DNA of 64,000 nucleotides, from positions 1,412,554-1,476,553 of the forward strand of contig NZ_JAJTSZ010000001.1 of assembly GCF_021440195.1 (NCBI RefSeq). The letters run 5' to 3'. How positions within the stretch are numbered: the first letter of the stretch is position 1; every line of letters starts with the position of its first letter. The position numbers and the translations under genes are program-made. This document shows positions 1-8,769 of this stretch, one piece after another. The DNA is from Dyadobacter sp. CY356. Lineage in GTDB: Bacteria > Bacteroidota > Bacteroidia > Cytophagales > Spirosomataceae. The notes under the pieces are model-generated. The model saw only the letters and a list, made by a program, of their open reading frames with translations, was not told the DNA's origin and searched no databases.

Positions 1-1
1 C

Positions 2-760
2 GAAAGTCTTGATTTTTTGTCCAGGCAGAAAAATGTTAAGAAACCATTTCTTTTAATGATCAATTATAACAGTCCGCATTCTCCGCTGGACGTAGTTGAC
101 AGCACAGTTTATAAAGACAAAGACTGGCCGCTGGATATGAAAATTTACAGTGCGATGGTCCATCATCTGGATGAGAATGTCGGTAAAATCAAGCAGTATC
201 TGATCGATAGTGGCCTGTCTAAAAACACAATTGTTTTCTTTTGTTCAGACAATGGACCAAGATCGGAGGAAACAAAACAGCAAACCGCAGTGGCAGAGTT
301 CTTTAATTCCAACGGTGATTTAAGAGGTTATAAAAGGGATACCTATGAAGGTGGTGTTCGTGTGCCGCTGATTGTCTGGGCACCCGGTAAATTAAAGGCA
401 GGTAGTATTAGCAAAGAGCCTGCCTATTTCGCAGATGTGATGCCAACTTTCGCAGATATAGCCCAGTCAAAAGTAAAATATAAATCCGATGGCATCAGCA
501 TATATCCGTTTATGAAGGGTCAAAAATCAGGCGAACCACGTTTTTTATATTGGGAATTCTTTGAAAGAGGATTTGAGCAGGCTGTTAGATACGGAAAATG
601 GAAAGCTGTTAAAGCCCATGGTAAGACGGAATTATATGATCTTGACAGAGATCTGGGGGAAACAACTGATGTTGCAAACCTAAATCCGGACATCATCCGC
701 AAAATTGATGCTTATCTCTCCGGCAACAGAACGGATTCTCCATTTTGGCCAATTGATTAA
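2..760 (+). CDS. Sulfatase, C-terminal part (gene cut by window start)
   Basis: The reading frame is open back to the first bases, so the N-terminus with the formylglycine motif lies outside the window. What remains is the C-terminal half of a type I sulfatase: a FLLMINYNSPHSP strand, then FFCSDNGP (the conserved metal-binding Asp-Asn segment), a GGVRVPLIVWAPG segment, and the usual ending in which the enzyme is closed by an ELYDL...GETTDVA block. Such enzymes hydrolyse sulfate esters of carbohydrates or aryl compounds in the periplasm. The stop codon overlaps the start of the DUF6250 gene (TAATG), so the two are probably translationally coupled. The substrate cannot be told from this part. 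Confidence 0.9.
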   Translation, partial: ESLDFLSRQKNVKKPFLLMINYNSPHSPLDVVDSTVYKDKDWPLDMKIYSAMVHHLDENVGKIKQYLIDSGLSKNTIVFFCSDNGPRSEETKQQTAVAEFFNSNGDLRGYKRDTYEGGVRVPLIVWAPGKLKAGSISKEPAYFADVMPTFADIAQSKVKYKSDGISIYPFMKGQKSGEPRFLYWEFFERGFEQAVRYGKWKAVKAHGKTELYDLDRDLGETTDVANLNPDIIRKIDAYLSGNRTDSPFWPID

Positions 761-1479
761 TGAATGTAATATCAAAATTGAAAGCAGGAAGAACAATGCT
801 GTTCGTTGTTCTGCTAGTTTGTTTTAAAAGTCATGGACAGCAGAAAATACATTCTGACGATAAACTGATTTTTGAAGAAAATTTTGCTGAAAATCTGAAT
901 ACAAACAAGTGGCTATCTGAGATTGAGCCTTTAGGGAAATCATCGGTTCAAACGAAAGGTGGCAAACTGATTATGGATACTGCCGGAGGGGTGACGGTTT
1001 GGTTTAATCAGAAACTGGAAGGAAATATACGGATCGAATATGACTGGAAAGTACTGGTTGATACAGGCCGAAATGACCGGCTATCAGATTTGAATCAATT
1101 CTGGATGGTGGCAGATCCAAGGAACAGTAACCTGTTTACCAGATCAGGAAAGTTTGAAACCTATGATTCCCTGGCTTTGTATTATGTTGGATTTGGAGGT
1201 AACGGTAATACAACTACCAGATTTAGAAAATATTATGGTGACGGCAGGAAACCGTTGTTAAAGGAATATCTTGATTCTGCACATTTGCTTAAACCCAATC
1301 ATACTTATCATATCTCAATCACGGTCAGAGATGGAGAGACGACCTTTTTAGTTGATGGTAAAATATTTTTTCAATGGAAAGACCCTGATCCGCTCAAAAA
1401 CGGTTATTTTGGTTTTCGCTCCACCAGCGCCAGACAAGCGATTGATCATTTTCGTGTTTACCGATTAACAGCCATTTAA
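760..1479 (+). CDS. DUF6250 family secreted protein
   Basis: A 239-residue protein with an N-terminal hydrophobic segment (about residues 10-26, ending near SHGQQ) that looks like a signal peptide. The rest resembles DUF6250, a concanavalin-like beta-sandwich common in polysaccharide-degradation loci of Bacteroidota: EENFAENLNTNKW near the start, a FWMVADPRNSN segment, YYVGFGGNGN and a final GYFGFRSTSARQAIDHFRVY. The ATG overlaps the stop of the upstream sulfatase, so the two act as a unit. A role in binding or cleaving a sulfated glycan next to the sulfatase is inferred from this linkage; no catalytic residues are assigned. Confidence 0.75.
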   Translation: MNVISKLKAGRTMLFVVLLVCFKSHGQQKIHSDDKLIFEENFAENLNTNKWLSEIEPLGKSSVQTKGGKLIMDTAGGVTVWFNQKLEGNIRIEYDWKVLVDTGRNDRLSDLNQFWMVADPRNSNLFTRSGKFETYDSLALYYVGFGGNGNTTTRFRKYYGDGRKPLLKEYLDSAHLLKPNHTYHISITVRDGETTFLVDGKIFFQWKDPDPLKNGYFGFRSTSARQAIDHFRVYRLTAI

Positions 1480-1511
1480 GGAAATGTGGCTATTGGTGAA
1501 TACTGAATCGG

Positions 1512-1558
1512 TTTAAATTTCAAGGGTGTTCGGGTTTAAAACACCCTCGAAATTTAAC
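1512..1558. terminator. Bidirectional hairpin terminator between convergent genes
   Basis: A 16-bp stem with one mismatch (left arm 1515-1530, right arm 1540-1555) and a 9-nt loop. The GC-rich core GGGTGTT/AACACCC is flanked by A/T tracts on both sides, as expected of a terminator serving both the DUF6250 gene and the convergent carbonic anhydrase gene. Confidence 0.75.
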
Positions 1559-1559
1559 G

Positions 1560-2185
1560 CTATATTGACTGGGCAGCTGCTTGTCCTGCTGCTGTTGCTT
1601 CCGGGACCTCAATCAAGCCGCCTGATTTAACGTCATAAACAAATCCGTAGATCGGAATGAGCGGATTAACAAGAGGATGTTTTCTGATTCTTTTGACGTC
1701 CTCAATTACGCTGTGCTCCAAATTTTTAAATGTTAAAAACGCTGTAAACCGCCCTTCGTCTGCCCCCCCGGTTTCGCTGATATTTCTCCATCCATTTTGA
1801 TCAGCTGTTGCTGTTTGAAGGCTTGTAGCTAATAAATCTCTGATGATTTCATCCGTAAAGAGCTGCATACCACAGTCGGTATGGTGAATAACAAACCACT
1901 CTTTTGTTCCAAGTAGTTTGTGTGAAATTATTAGGGAACGGATTGCGTCATCGCTGGCCCGGCCGCCGGCGTTCTTATTACATGTGCATCTCCCTCAGCC
2001 AGTCCCGCGTATTTAGCAGGATCAAGGCGCGCATCCATGCAAGTCAGAATGGCAAACTGACGAGCTGGTGGCAAGGCGAGTTTAGACTTGTCGCCAAAGC
2101 TGCTGCTGTAATTTTTGTTGGCGTCCAGCACCTCTTTCAAAATAATACTTCTTTGATAAACAGAATCGCTTTTTTGTTCAGACAT
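1560..2185 (-). pseudogene. Beta-carbonic anhydrase, broken by a one-base frameshift
   Basis: Two reading frames on the minus strand make one beta-class carbonic anhydrase of about 208 residues. The N-terminal part (2185 to about 1976) contains CMDARLDP with the first zinc Cys and the Asp-Arg dyad. The C-terminal part (from about 1970 on) regains the family sequence, including HHTDCGM with the zinc His and Cys. At about 1972-1976 the minus strand reads ATAAGAACGCC where the family needs ATA-AGA-AAC-GCC (Ile-Arg-Asn-Ala); one A is missing from an A-run. Restoring it gives the expected [15 protein letters not shown] segment. The enzyme would interconvert CO2 and bicarbonate. The break is either a real inactivating deletion or a homopolymer sequencing error. 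Confidence 0.85.
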
Positions 2186-2363
2186 GACATTGAAAATTTA
2201 GGTTTAAAATAATTATGAGGCTTAAAAAATCAATGTGTTGGGTAAATCTTATCTGGTTTAAATCATTTGCCGGGAGATATCAAGTTCAAGAAAACACGGT
2301 CAGCACCTGGAGTTCAATAAGCAAGTAACGAAACCAGCTTATCATCCTATTATAAAGGCGATT

Positions 2364-3572
2364 CTATCTTCCATAAATTGAATTCAAATATTGCTTTTCC
2401 AAAGTAGAAAAGTAAACTAGTGAAGCTATTGTCAGCAATGTCAAAAATACCAACGTGGTAGGATGCGGGAAATAATGAAAAGTCGTGACTGCCAGGAAAA
2501 GACCTCTTATTAATTCTAAAAAAAAAACCCATCTTCGTTGTTCCAGTATCGCTCCGCAGTTGAGAAGCGTCAGAAGGATCATCGATGCGGACATAATTTG
2601 AAGAAACTGGTCAGTATGGTGCTCCAAAAGCAGGATGAGGAACAGCGCAATGATCATGACCGTAAACTGGCAGAGGACATAAATTCTAAATTTTTGTGAA
2701 CGTACTCTCACCTTATGTCGCGATAAAAATTTCTGTTCTACTATTGCTCTGACCTGCGGATCGAAGTCGGATGGGCTGCCGAAGACCAGCTTTATCTTAT
2801 TCCAAGTTCCTGTCTTCTGTTTTGCCAAATACCAGAGCTCGACCAGATAATGAAAGTGCTGCCACAGGAAACTGTAACTATTGAGTTGCTTGGTCAGGCC
2901 GTACCGAACCTCTTCTTTTTCTTCGGCGAAAGTCCCGAAAAGCTTGTCCCAAATGATGAACATGTCTCCGAAATTCTTATCCAGATAGGCCTCGTTGCTT
3001 GCATGATGTACCCGGTGATGCGAGGGCGTGACCAGAATGTATTCCAAAATGCCGAGCTTTCCTATCAGCTGGGTATGAGTAAAAAAAGGATACAAGCCAT
3101 GGACAATCAGCATAGTGGTGATCATTGAAGCCGGAAATCCTATAACAGGCAGAACCGACCAGAAGAGTGTTCTTATTAGTGCCTGAAAGAACGTTATCCG
3201 TGTTCCGGCGGTATAATTAAATTCCTCACTTGTGTGATGCACCACATGAAAACCCCAGAACAGATTAACCTTGTGGCCCATACGATGATACCAGTACCAG
3301 ATCAAATCCGTGGAAAGGATCAGGGCAATCCACATCAATAGTGTTGGCTTGATATCAAAAATGGCAAAGCGATTATGCAGGTAATCATAAAAGAAAAAGA
3401 AACCAGCTGCCGTAAACATATCAATAAGCCTTTCAGCTATACCGACGTTCATATTGGCAATAGAGGAGTTAAAGTTATAAACGGACCTGTTGAGTCGTTT
3501 CGAAAACCAATATTCCAAACCAACAAAAAATAAAAAAAACGGAACGGCAATAGCCATGTAATTTAAATTCAT
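2364..3572 (-). CDS. Sterol desaturase / fatty acid hydroxylase superfamily membrane protein
   Basis: An integral membrane di-iron protein of about 402 residues. It carries the three histidine clusters of the superfamily in order: HRMGH, HVVHH and SHHRVHH, between hydrophobic segments, with four further membrane segments toward the C-terminus (LCQFTVMIIALFLILLL and following). The overall layout resembles alkylglycerol-monooxygenase-like members. The substrate is unknown. I chose the ATG at 3572 (MNLNYMAIAVPFF) over an in-frame ATG at 3647, because the 25 extra residues do not look like family sequence. A promoter and one copy of the window's shared palindrome lie upstream. Confidence 0.85.
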   Translation of the reverse strand: MNLNYMAIAVPFFLFFVGLEYWFSKRLNRSVYNFNSSIANMNVGIAERLIDMFTAAGFFFFYDYLHNRFAIFDIKPTLLMWIALILSTDLIWYWYHRMGHKVNLFWGFHVVHHTSEEFNYTAGTRITFFQALIRTLFWSVLPVIGFPASMITTMLIVHGLYPFFTHTQLIGKLGILEYILVTPSHHRVHHASNEAYLDKNFGDMFIIWDKLFGTFAEEKEEVRYGLTKQLNSYSFLWQHFHYLVELWYLAKQKTGTWNKIKLVFGSPSDFDPQVRAIVEQKFLSRHKVRVRSQKFRIYVLCQFTVMIIALFLILLLEHHTDQFLQIMSASMILLTLLNCGAILEQRRWVFFLELIRGLFLAVTTFHYFPHPTTLVFLTLLTIASLVYFSTLEKQYLNSIYGR

Positions 3573-3710
3573 CTGAATCTTATGGTATAATACCTGGTAG
3601 AAGGGTTCCAAAAATATCGGGATCGAATTGCATGCCACATTTTGCAAACATTTTGAAAATGTTTTTGACGCAAACCAGTAATAGTCACCCTATTAAATTT
3701 TGTTCGCTTT

Positions 3711-3762
3711 CAAAAGTACAAACATTTAGGTCTATAATATAAAGTCTATGGAATTTATAGAT
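3711..3762 (-). promoter_or_regulatory. Promoter -7 box plus 19-bp palindromic operator candidate (site 1)
   Basis: On the minus strand TACTTTTG (3711-3718) fits the Bacteroidota -7 consensus TAnnTTTG. No convincing -33 TTG is seen. Upstream of it lies GTCTATGGAATTTATAGAT (3744-3762), a near-perfect inverted repeat belonging to a family of sites found in front of several operons in this window. It precedes the sterol-desaturase-like gene. Confidence 0.55.
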
Positions 3763-3839
3763 AAATAATTTTCAACTTTCGTCTCGTGTTAGCCCTCATA
3801 ACAAATTCCGGTTTTTTATATAATCATTAGCTTATGGCA

Positions 3840-4664
3840 CTACCAGCCTTTGACAGCTCCGCCATGAAATATTCTGGCGGCTGCTTCTTCCACTTCTTTT
3901 GACTGATAGGCTTTTACATAATTTTTAACCTTTTCTTCATTTTTATTATCCTCCCGCGCCACGATCAGGTTGACGTAAGGAGATTTCTTATCCTCTATCA
4001 GCAATCCATCTTTCGTAGCCACCAAACCCACCTTGGCAGCGAAATTATTATTGATAATCGCCAGTGCGACATTTTTATCGTCAAGCGTCCGGGGCAACTG
4101 CGGCGCTTCCAGTTCCAGGATTTTGAGTTTCTTCGGATTTACTACAATGTCAGTCACCTTAGGCAAAAGTCCGGTGCCTTCTTTAAGTTTGATCAGTCCG
4201 TATTTTTGAAGCAGTAAAAGTGAACGCCCGCCATTGGTCGGATCGTTTGGAATGACAACTGTATCTTCGGGTTTTAATTCGGTCAGACTTTTTATTTTTT
4301 TCGAATAACCGGCGATAGGATACACAAAAGTATTACCCACAATCGCCAGTTTATATCCGCGCTGTTTAATCTGCTCGTCCAGATATGGTTTGTGCTGAAA
4401 TGCATTGATGTCCACGTCTCCATGATCCAGAGCCTCATTTGGCACAACGTAATCATTGAACGAGATAAGCTCTACTTCCAGTCCATATCTCTCTTTTGCT
4501 ACTTTCTGCGCTACCTGTGCAACCTCGTATTCCGGACCTACGGCAATGCCGACTTTGATATGATTTGGATCATTGTCCTTGTTTGCTTTTCTGTTGCAAC
4601 CAGTAAGTGCAATAATCGCCAATAATAGAATGAGCAGGTTGAAAATGTGTTTATTGATTTTCAT
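3840..4664 (-). CDS. metQ: Methionine ABC transporter substrate-binding lipoprotein MetQ
   Basis: A 274-residue NlpA/MetQ-family lipoprotein. The N-terminus is a lipoprotein signal (LLILLLAIIALTGC, lipidated Cys about residue 23). The family pattern follows: IKVGIAVGPEYEVAQ, the DALDHGDVDINAFQHKPYLD region, and IPNDPTNGGRSLLLLQKYGLI. It binds methionine (or a close analogue) in the periplasm and delivers it to MetI. It lies 140 bp downstream of metI on the same strand, completing a metN-metI-metQ operon. Specificity for D- or L-methionine cannot be read from sequence. Confidence 0.93.
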   Translation of the reverse strand: MKINKHIFNLLILLLAIIALTGCNRKANKDNDPNHIKVGIAVGPEYEVAQVAQKVAKERYGLEVELISFNDYVVPNEALDHGDVDINAFQHKPYLDEQIKQRGYKLAIVGNTFVYPIAGYSKKIKSLTELKPEDTVVIPNDPTNGGRSLLLLQKYGLIKLKEGTGLLPKVTDIVVNPKKLKILELEAPQLPRTLDDKNVALAIINNNFAAKVGLVATKDGLLIEDKKSPYVNLIVAREDNKNEEKVKNYVKAYQSKEVEEAAARIFHGGAVKGW

Positions 4665-4804
4665 ATCAAAAGAGTTAATAGTTAAACGTGTAGTTTCTAA
4701 ATGTTACGGCCGGTTTTTGCCGATTTTTTCTCTTAGATTTAATTTATGGTTACTGACAATGCAAACGACCTGTGAAAATGTCCTGGCAATACCTGACCAA
4801 AACA

Positions 4805-5458
4805 TTATCTGTGGTTCACTCGTTTCGCCAGCGCATCACCTGAAAACTGGATAATGAAAACCAGCGCGATCAGCAAAATCAATACAATGTTCATAATCAA
4901 CGCGTCATAACCAATGTAGCCATATTGGTAACCTATCTGCCCAAGTCCGCCAGCGCCGACTGCACCTCCCATGGCTGAATAGCCAACCAGAGTGATCAGT
5001 GTAATGGTGGCGCAATTGATCAGCGAGGGTAAAGCCTCCGGCAAAAGCACTTTAAATACGATCTGTAAGGGCGTGGCACCCATAGCTCTGGCCGCTTCAA
5101 TCAATCCGCCGGGAACTTCGATAAGACTGTTTTCGACCAGACGAGCAATAAATGGAGCAGCGCCGATACTGAGTGGAACAAGTGCTGCACTGATACCGAT
5201 GGATGTGCCCACGATTGCTCTTGTAAAGGGTATCATCCAGACGATCAGAATAATAAATGGAATCGACCGGAAGATATTTACGACAACGGACAGGGCGTTA
5301 TTGAGCGTCCTGTTATCCAGTACCTGCTCTTTACGTGTTAAAAAAAGAATAATGCCGATCGGTAATCCCATTAAGAAACCAAAAAAACCGGATACGATGG
5401 TCATGAATATGGTCTCACCGGTACCTTCGACAAGCAGTGATACAATGGGATCAGACAT
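4805..5458 (-). CDS. metI: Methionine ABC transporter permease MetI
   Basis: A 217-residue inner-membrane permease of the MetI family with about five hydrophobic segments. The cytoplasmic EAA loop appears as [24 protein letters not shown], the usual contact with the MetN ATPase. The start overlaps the last 8 bases of metN, a classic sign of translational coupling. The conserved [14 protein letters not shown] motif of MetI is present near the C-terminus. Confidence 0.93.
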   Translation of the reverse strand: MSDPIVSLLVEGTGETIFMTIVSGFFGFLMGLPIGIILFLTRKEQVLDNRTLNNALSVVVNIFRSIPFIILIVWMIPFTRAIVGTSIGISAALVPLSIGAAPFIARLVENSLIEVPGGLIEAARAMGATPLQIVFKVLLPEALPSLINCATITLITLVGYSAMGGAVGAGGLGQIGYQYGYIGYDALIMNIVLILLIALVFIIQFSGDALAKRVNHR

Positions 5459-6482
5459 AACCTAAAATTTCTACGTTGATTTGATTATTATTAAAAAAAT
5501 CAATGGATTTCTGGTAATTTTCCCGGTTTCCTGAAAGCTCGGTGAGTATGACCCCAAAATTTTTCTCACCTGCATGATCCATTTGTGCGCTTACAATTTT
5601 CGTATCAACGTCAAACAGTCTTGCCGCCTGCGAAAGCACTGGCTCGTTGGCGGTCTGGCCGGTAAGATGCAGTTTCAGAAGCGGTGACAAATTTCCCGGA
5701 TCGGAAGATTTTAAACGTTGCACGTAAAAATCAGGAATTTCAACCTGAAGCGAAGTGCTGATAAATTCTTTAGCCAGTTCGGTTTTCGGATTTACGAAAA
5801 TATCGCTGACTGTACCTTGTTCAATCAATTTCCCTTCGCTGATTACTGCAACAAAATCACAGATCGACTTCACAACCGCCATCTCATGCGTAATAAGCAA
5901 AATGGTGATATTGAGCCGTTTATTGATGTCTTTTAAAAGTTTTAGTATAGAACGGGTAGTACCGGGGTCCAGTGCGCTGGTGGCTTCGTCGCACAACAAC
6001 ACTTTCGGATTATTAGCAAGCGTACGGGCTATGGCCACACGTTGTTTCTGACCTCCCGATAGATTCGCCGGATAATCATTTGCTTTTTCTTCCAAACCAA
6101 CCAGCCTCAGTAATTCAGAAACCCTTGCCTTAATTTCAGCTTTTGGCACGCGGTCCAGTTCCAGAGCAAAAGCCACATTTTCTGAAACTGTTCGCGATGA
6201 AAGCAGATTGAAATGTTGGAAGATCATCCCAATCTGTCGTCTTTCCCTGGCAAGTTGCGCATCGGATAGTATGGTCAGGTTTTTGCCATCGACAATCACA
6301 TCACCTGACGTAGGCTTTTCAAGTAAATTGACACACCTGATCAGTGTGCTTTTACCCGCCCCGGAAGTCCCGATCACCCCGTAAATCTTACCCGGCTCTA
6401 CTTTCAGAGATACATCTGATAATGCAATTATCTCTCTGTTTTTTTGACGGAAAATTTTTGTAACGTTTCTTAATTCGATCAT
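5451..6482 (-). CDS. metN: Methionine ABC transporter ATP-binding protein MetN
   Basis: A 343-residue ATPase. Walker [10 protein letters not shown] is at about residues 38-46, the Q-loop is at FQHFNLL, the signature LSGGQKQR at about 140, and Walker [13 protein letters not shown] follows. A C-terminal NIL domain (about residues 265-343) is the methionine-sensing domain that causes trans-inhibition in MetNI. It is the first gene of the metNIQ operon. No SAM riboswitch is recognised in the 210 bp upstream; instead there is a weak copy of the shared palindrome. Confidence 0.94.
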   Translation of the reverse strand: MIELRNVTKIFRQKNREIIALSDVSLKVEPGKIYGVIGTSGAGKSTLIRCVNLLEKPTSGDVIVDGKNLTILSDAQLARERRQIGMIFQHFNLLSSRTVSENVAFALELDRVPKAEIKARVSELLRLVGLEEKANDYPANLSGGQKQRVAIARTLANNPKVLLCDEATSALDPGTTRSILKLLKDINKRLNITILLITHEMAVVKSICDFVAVISEGKLIEQGTVSDIFVNPKTELAKEFISTSLQVEIPDFYVQRLKSSDPGNLSPLLKLHLTGQTANEPVLSQAARLFDVDTKIVSAQMDHAGEKNFGVILTELSGNRENYQKSIDFFNNNQINVEILGYV

Positions 6483-6566
6483 TTAAAAGTAAGCCTTATC
6501 AGCTTTCTGGTGTAACTGAATGCAATTTATAAAAGTTTTCCGTGTAAAGTATATATTATTTATTTA

Positions 6567-6585
6567 CTATATAGATTTAATAGGA
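6567..6585 (-). promoter_or_regulatory. Weak copy of the shared 19-bp operator upstream of metN (site 2)
   Basis: On the minus strand this reads TCCTATTAAATCTATATAG, matching about 12 of 19 positions of the best site at 27062. It is the least convincing member of the set, but its place 85 bp ahead of a sulfur amino acid transporter fits the others. The surrounding DNA is very A/T rich, so chance matching is possible. Confidence 0.3.
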
Positions 6586-6693
6586 TAATAGAATATGGTT
6601 TTTATATTTTATTAAAGGTATCAAACCAATAATGACCATTATCCTGGTTTATGTATAAAACCGCTTACAGTGTTGTGATGCGTTACGCAAGCT

Positions 6694-8166
6694 TTAAAAT
6701 GGTCCTTTGTTATTTATCCTGTCCGCATTTGCAGATTTTCCCGGCATTTCTCCCCGTGTATTTTTGGTTGGCATTTCTGTTCCGTTTTCCCGGTGATACC
6801 AGTCAGGAGTAAGATTTTCTGGTGTGGTGTCCCCAGTTTGGCTCTGCCATTTGTGTAGTGTCTTTTTCATTTCCGCAATTTGCTTTTTATACGTTACATC
6901 CTGAATCAGATTGTGTTCCTGCAAAGGGTCTTTCAGATTATCAAAAAACTCTTCTGCGGGACGTGGAGAAAGAAATATTTCATTCTGATAAGCCGTGATG
7001 CTTCCATTTTCCCTGGCTTTTTTAAGTGATTTAGCCGAAGGACTTTGATTTGCATCAATGGGCCCTTCGTTGGTAAGTTTCGTGCGGGCATTGGTCAGGT
7101 AAAGAAATTCAGGTGTCCGTACGGATCGTTCCAGCCCTTCATAGTCGTGCCAGTTATGCTCTCCGAAAACATAATTTCTAAACGGTGCAGAAGGGTTTTT
7201 TAAAAGTCTGGCGAAACTTACACCCTGAATGCTTTCAGCTGGATTAATTCCGGCAAGCTCCAGAAGCGTTGGAGCAATGTCTATGCTGCTTACCAGGCCA
7301 GCTACGCTCTCACCTTTTTGGACGATCACTTTTGGCCATTTAAGTACAAACGGCGTTTTAAGTCCTCTGTCCAGCACTCTCGTTTTGGCTCCCGGGAAGG
7401 GTCTCGCATTATCGGCCATGAAGATGATAATCGTATTATCGGCAATTTCCTGTCTTTCCAGCTCCTTTTCCAGCTCACCGATGTAATGATCAATGCGGGA
7501 GATTTCATTGTAATAATAGGCCAGGTCCTGACGAGTTTCTTTGGTATCCGCAAGCGACGGAGGTACGATCACCTCTTCCGGACTGTAAGGTTTTTCAAAT
7601 TGATCATTCGCAGACCATTCTCTGTGTGCATCGTAAGGAGCCAGCCAGAAGAAAAATGGTTTGTCCGACGGCCGTGATTTCAGCATGCTGATCCACTGAT
7701 TTTCACCGCCTTCACCGTTGATTTTTTTATCAATCAGAAGTGTGTCGTATGCTCTGCGGGTATTTTCCCCTTCGTGCCATTTTCCTGCGAGTGCAGAATA
7801 GTATCCATTTTTTTTGAGCACCTCCGGGAAATAAGTTAAGTGCGGTGGCAAAGGGGTATGCAATTCAGCGGCGCCGGTATTGTGCGGAAAACGGCCCGTA
7901 AGAATACTCGTACGGCTCGGACTGCACGAGCTTGCCGTCAGAAAGAAATTATTAAACCTTAATCCGTTTTTCGCCAGTCTATCAATGTTGGGTGTCCGGA
8001 TAGCTTTGTTTCCGTATATGCCAATATCCTCCACGCTAATGTCATCTCCGATAATGAATATAATGTTAGGTAATGATGCTGGTGGTTTTGAAAAAAGCAT
8101 ATTGGCTGCCAGACAGCAAATGCCCACAATCATTAGTATTATAAGCCACCTAATGTTTGTCTTCAT
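6694..8166 (-). CDS. Secreted type I sulfatase (heparan N-sulfatase-like)
   Basis: A 490-residue complete sulfatase. A hydrophobic N-terminal signal (about residues 7-24) is followed by IIFIIGDDISVEDIG, which supplies the metal-binding Asp pair. The activation motif CSPSRTSILTG (Cys about residue 81) is the substrate for conversion to formylglycine. A second metal-site segment IIIFMADNARPFPGAKT is present. The general layout (NTGAAELHTPLPPHLTYFPEVLKKNGY, GKWHEG) is that of the sulfamidase/heparan-N-sulfatase group, but the substrate is not certain. It is monocistronic. It would release sulfate from an organic ester or sulfamate in the periplasm, in keeping with the sulfur theme here. Confidence 0.92.
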   Translation of the reverse strand: MKTNIRWLIILMIVGICCLAANMLFSKPPASLPNIIFIIGDDISVEDIGIYGNKAIRTPNIDRLAKNGLRFNNFFLTASSCSPSRTSILTGRFPHNTGAAELHTPLPPHLTYFPEVLKKNGYYSALAGKWHEGENTRRAYDTLLIDKKINGEGGENQWISMLKSRPSDKPFFFWLAPYDAHREWSANDQFEKPYSPEEVIVPPSLADTKETRQDLAYYYNEISRIDHYIGELEKELERQEIADNTIIIFMADNARPFPGAKTRVLDRGLKTPFVLKWPKVIVQKGESVAGLVSSIDIAPTLLELAGINPAESIQGVSFARLLKNPSAPFRNYVFGEHNWHDYEGLERSVRTPEFLYLTNARTKLTNEGPIDANQSPSAKSLKKARENGSITAYQNEIFLSPRPAEEFFDNLKDPLQEHNLIQDVTYKKQIAEMKKTLHKWQSQTGDTTPENLTPDWYHRENGTEMPTKNTRGEMPGKSANADRINNKGPF

Positions 8167-8721
8167 TATATTTTTGTAAAATTAATATTGTTTATAAAAG
8201 TGATCCAAGTCTTGAAATGAAAGATCCGGCATTCTTCGAATCAAAATTCAGAGCTGTCAGGTTTGATGCTTTTTCCCAAAGCGTGATGAGATTTATATAA
8301 ATTGTTATGCTGTAAATTAGGTTTCAATTATCAAAATTCATGGTGGCAGAATTTTCTGCAATATATAAAAGCCGTAGTTATATTTGCTTCTTGTATTATA
8401 TTCTAAATTGAAAGTATAGCCTAGGAGTAAAAAAAACGACTCCCTCAGCCACGACACTACTGTTTCCCACATTAAACATTTCTTAGTTATACCAATCGTT
8501 TTTACAGCAGACAGTCTTTAGAAATCAAAGCTTAGGAAAGGTGCTGTCAAAAGTGGAAAAAGTAATATCGATTTTTTGAAATAATCGATATTACAAATCA
8601 GGGTTTGCAGGCCATCCAACCCCTGGCAGGCAAGCTAAGTTGTCTCCTGACCCCATAGGCGATACTTTAAAGTTTTTGACAGGCCAACTGCGTAACAGAA
8701 TTTTTACAACATATTGATTGG
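8167..8721. other. Gene-free stretch with one perfect inverted repeat
   Basis: No coding region is seen over about 550 bp. The only notable structure is a perfect inverted repeat with 12-bp arms (8562-8573 GTAATATCGATT and 8583-8594) around a 9-nt loop. A TATATTTG box (8379-8386) on the plus strand has no gene after it. A candidate for the shared operator near 8401 was judged too weak. Confidence 0.5.
8562..8594. repeat. Perfect 12-bp inverted repeat
   Basis: GTAATATCGATT, a 9-nt loop, then AATCGATATTAC. The arms are exact. There is no adjacent T-run after a GC-rich stem and no gene next to it, so it is neither a typical terminator nor an obvious operator. It could be an end of a lost mobile element. 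Confidence 0.6.
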
Positions 8722-8751
8722 AAAAAAAACACCCGAAAATATTCCGGGTGG
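8722..8751 (-). terminator. Intrinsic terminator after the DUF4397 gene
   Basis: On the minus strand CACCCG-N9-CGGGTG (8745-8750 pairs with 8730-8735) is followed directly by eight T residues (A-run at 8722-8729). It lies just after the stop of the DUF4397 gene. Confidence 0.85.
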
Positions 8752-8769
8752 TTTCGAATCGTCGCCATT

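Noticed and set aside
4392..5465. Several plus-strand frames across metQ and metI
   Set aside because: Antisense shadows of well-supported genes.
6483..6693. SAM riboswitch before metN
   Set aside because: A CTGATAAGGCTTA-like phrase recalls the SAM-I region, but the needed stems and conserved core are not present in this A/T-rich stretch.
8395..8425. Another copy of the 19-bp operator near the sulfatase
   Set aside because: TTCTAAATTGAAAGTATAG shares too few positions with the clear sites.
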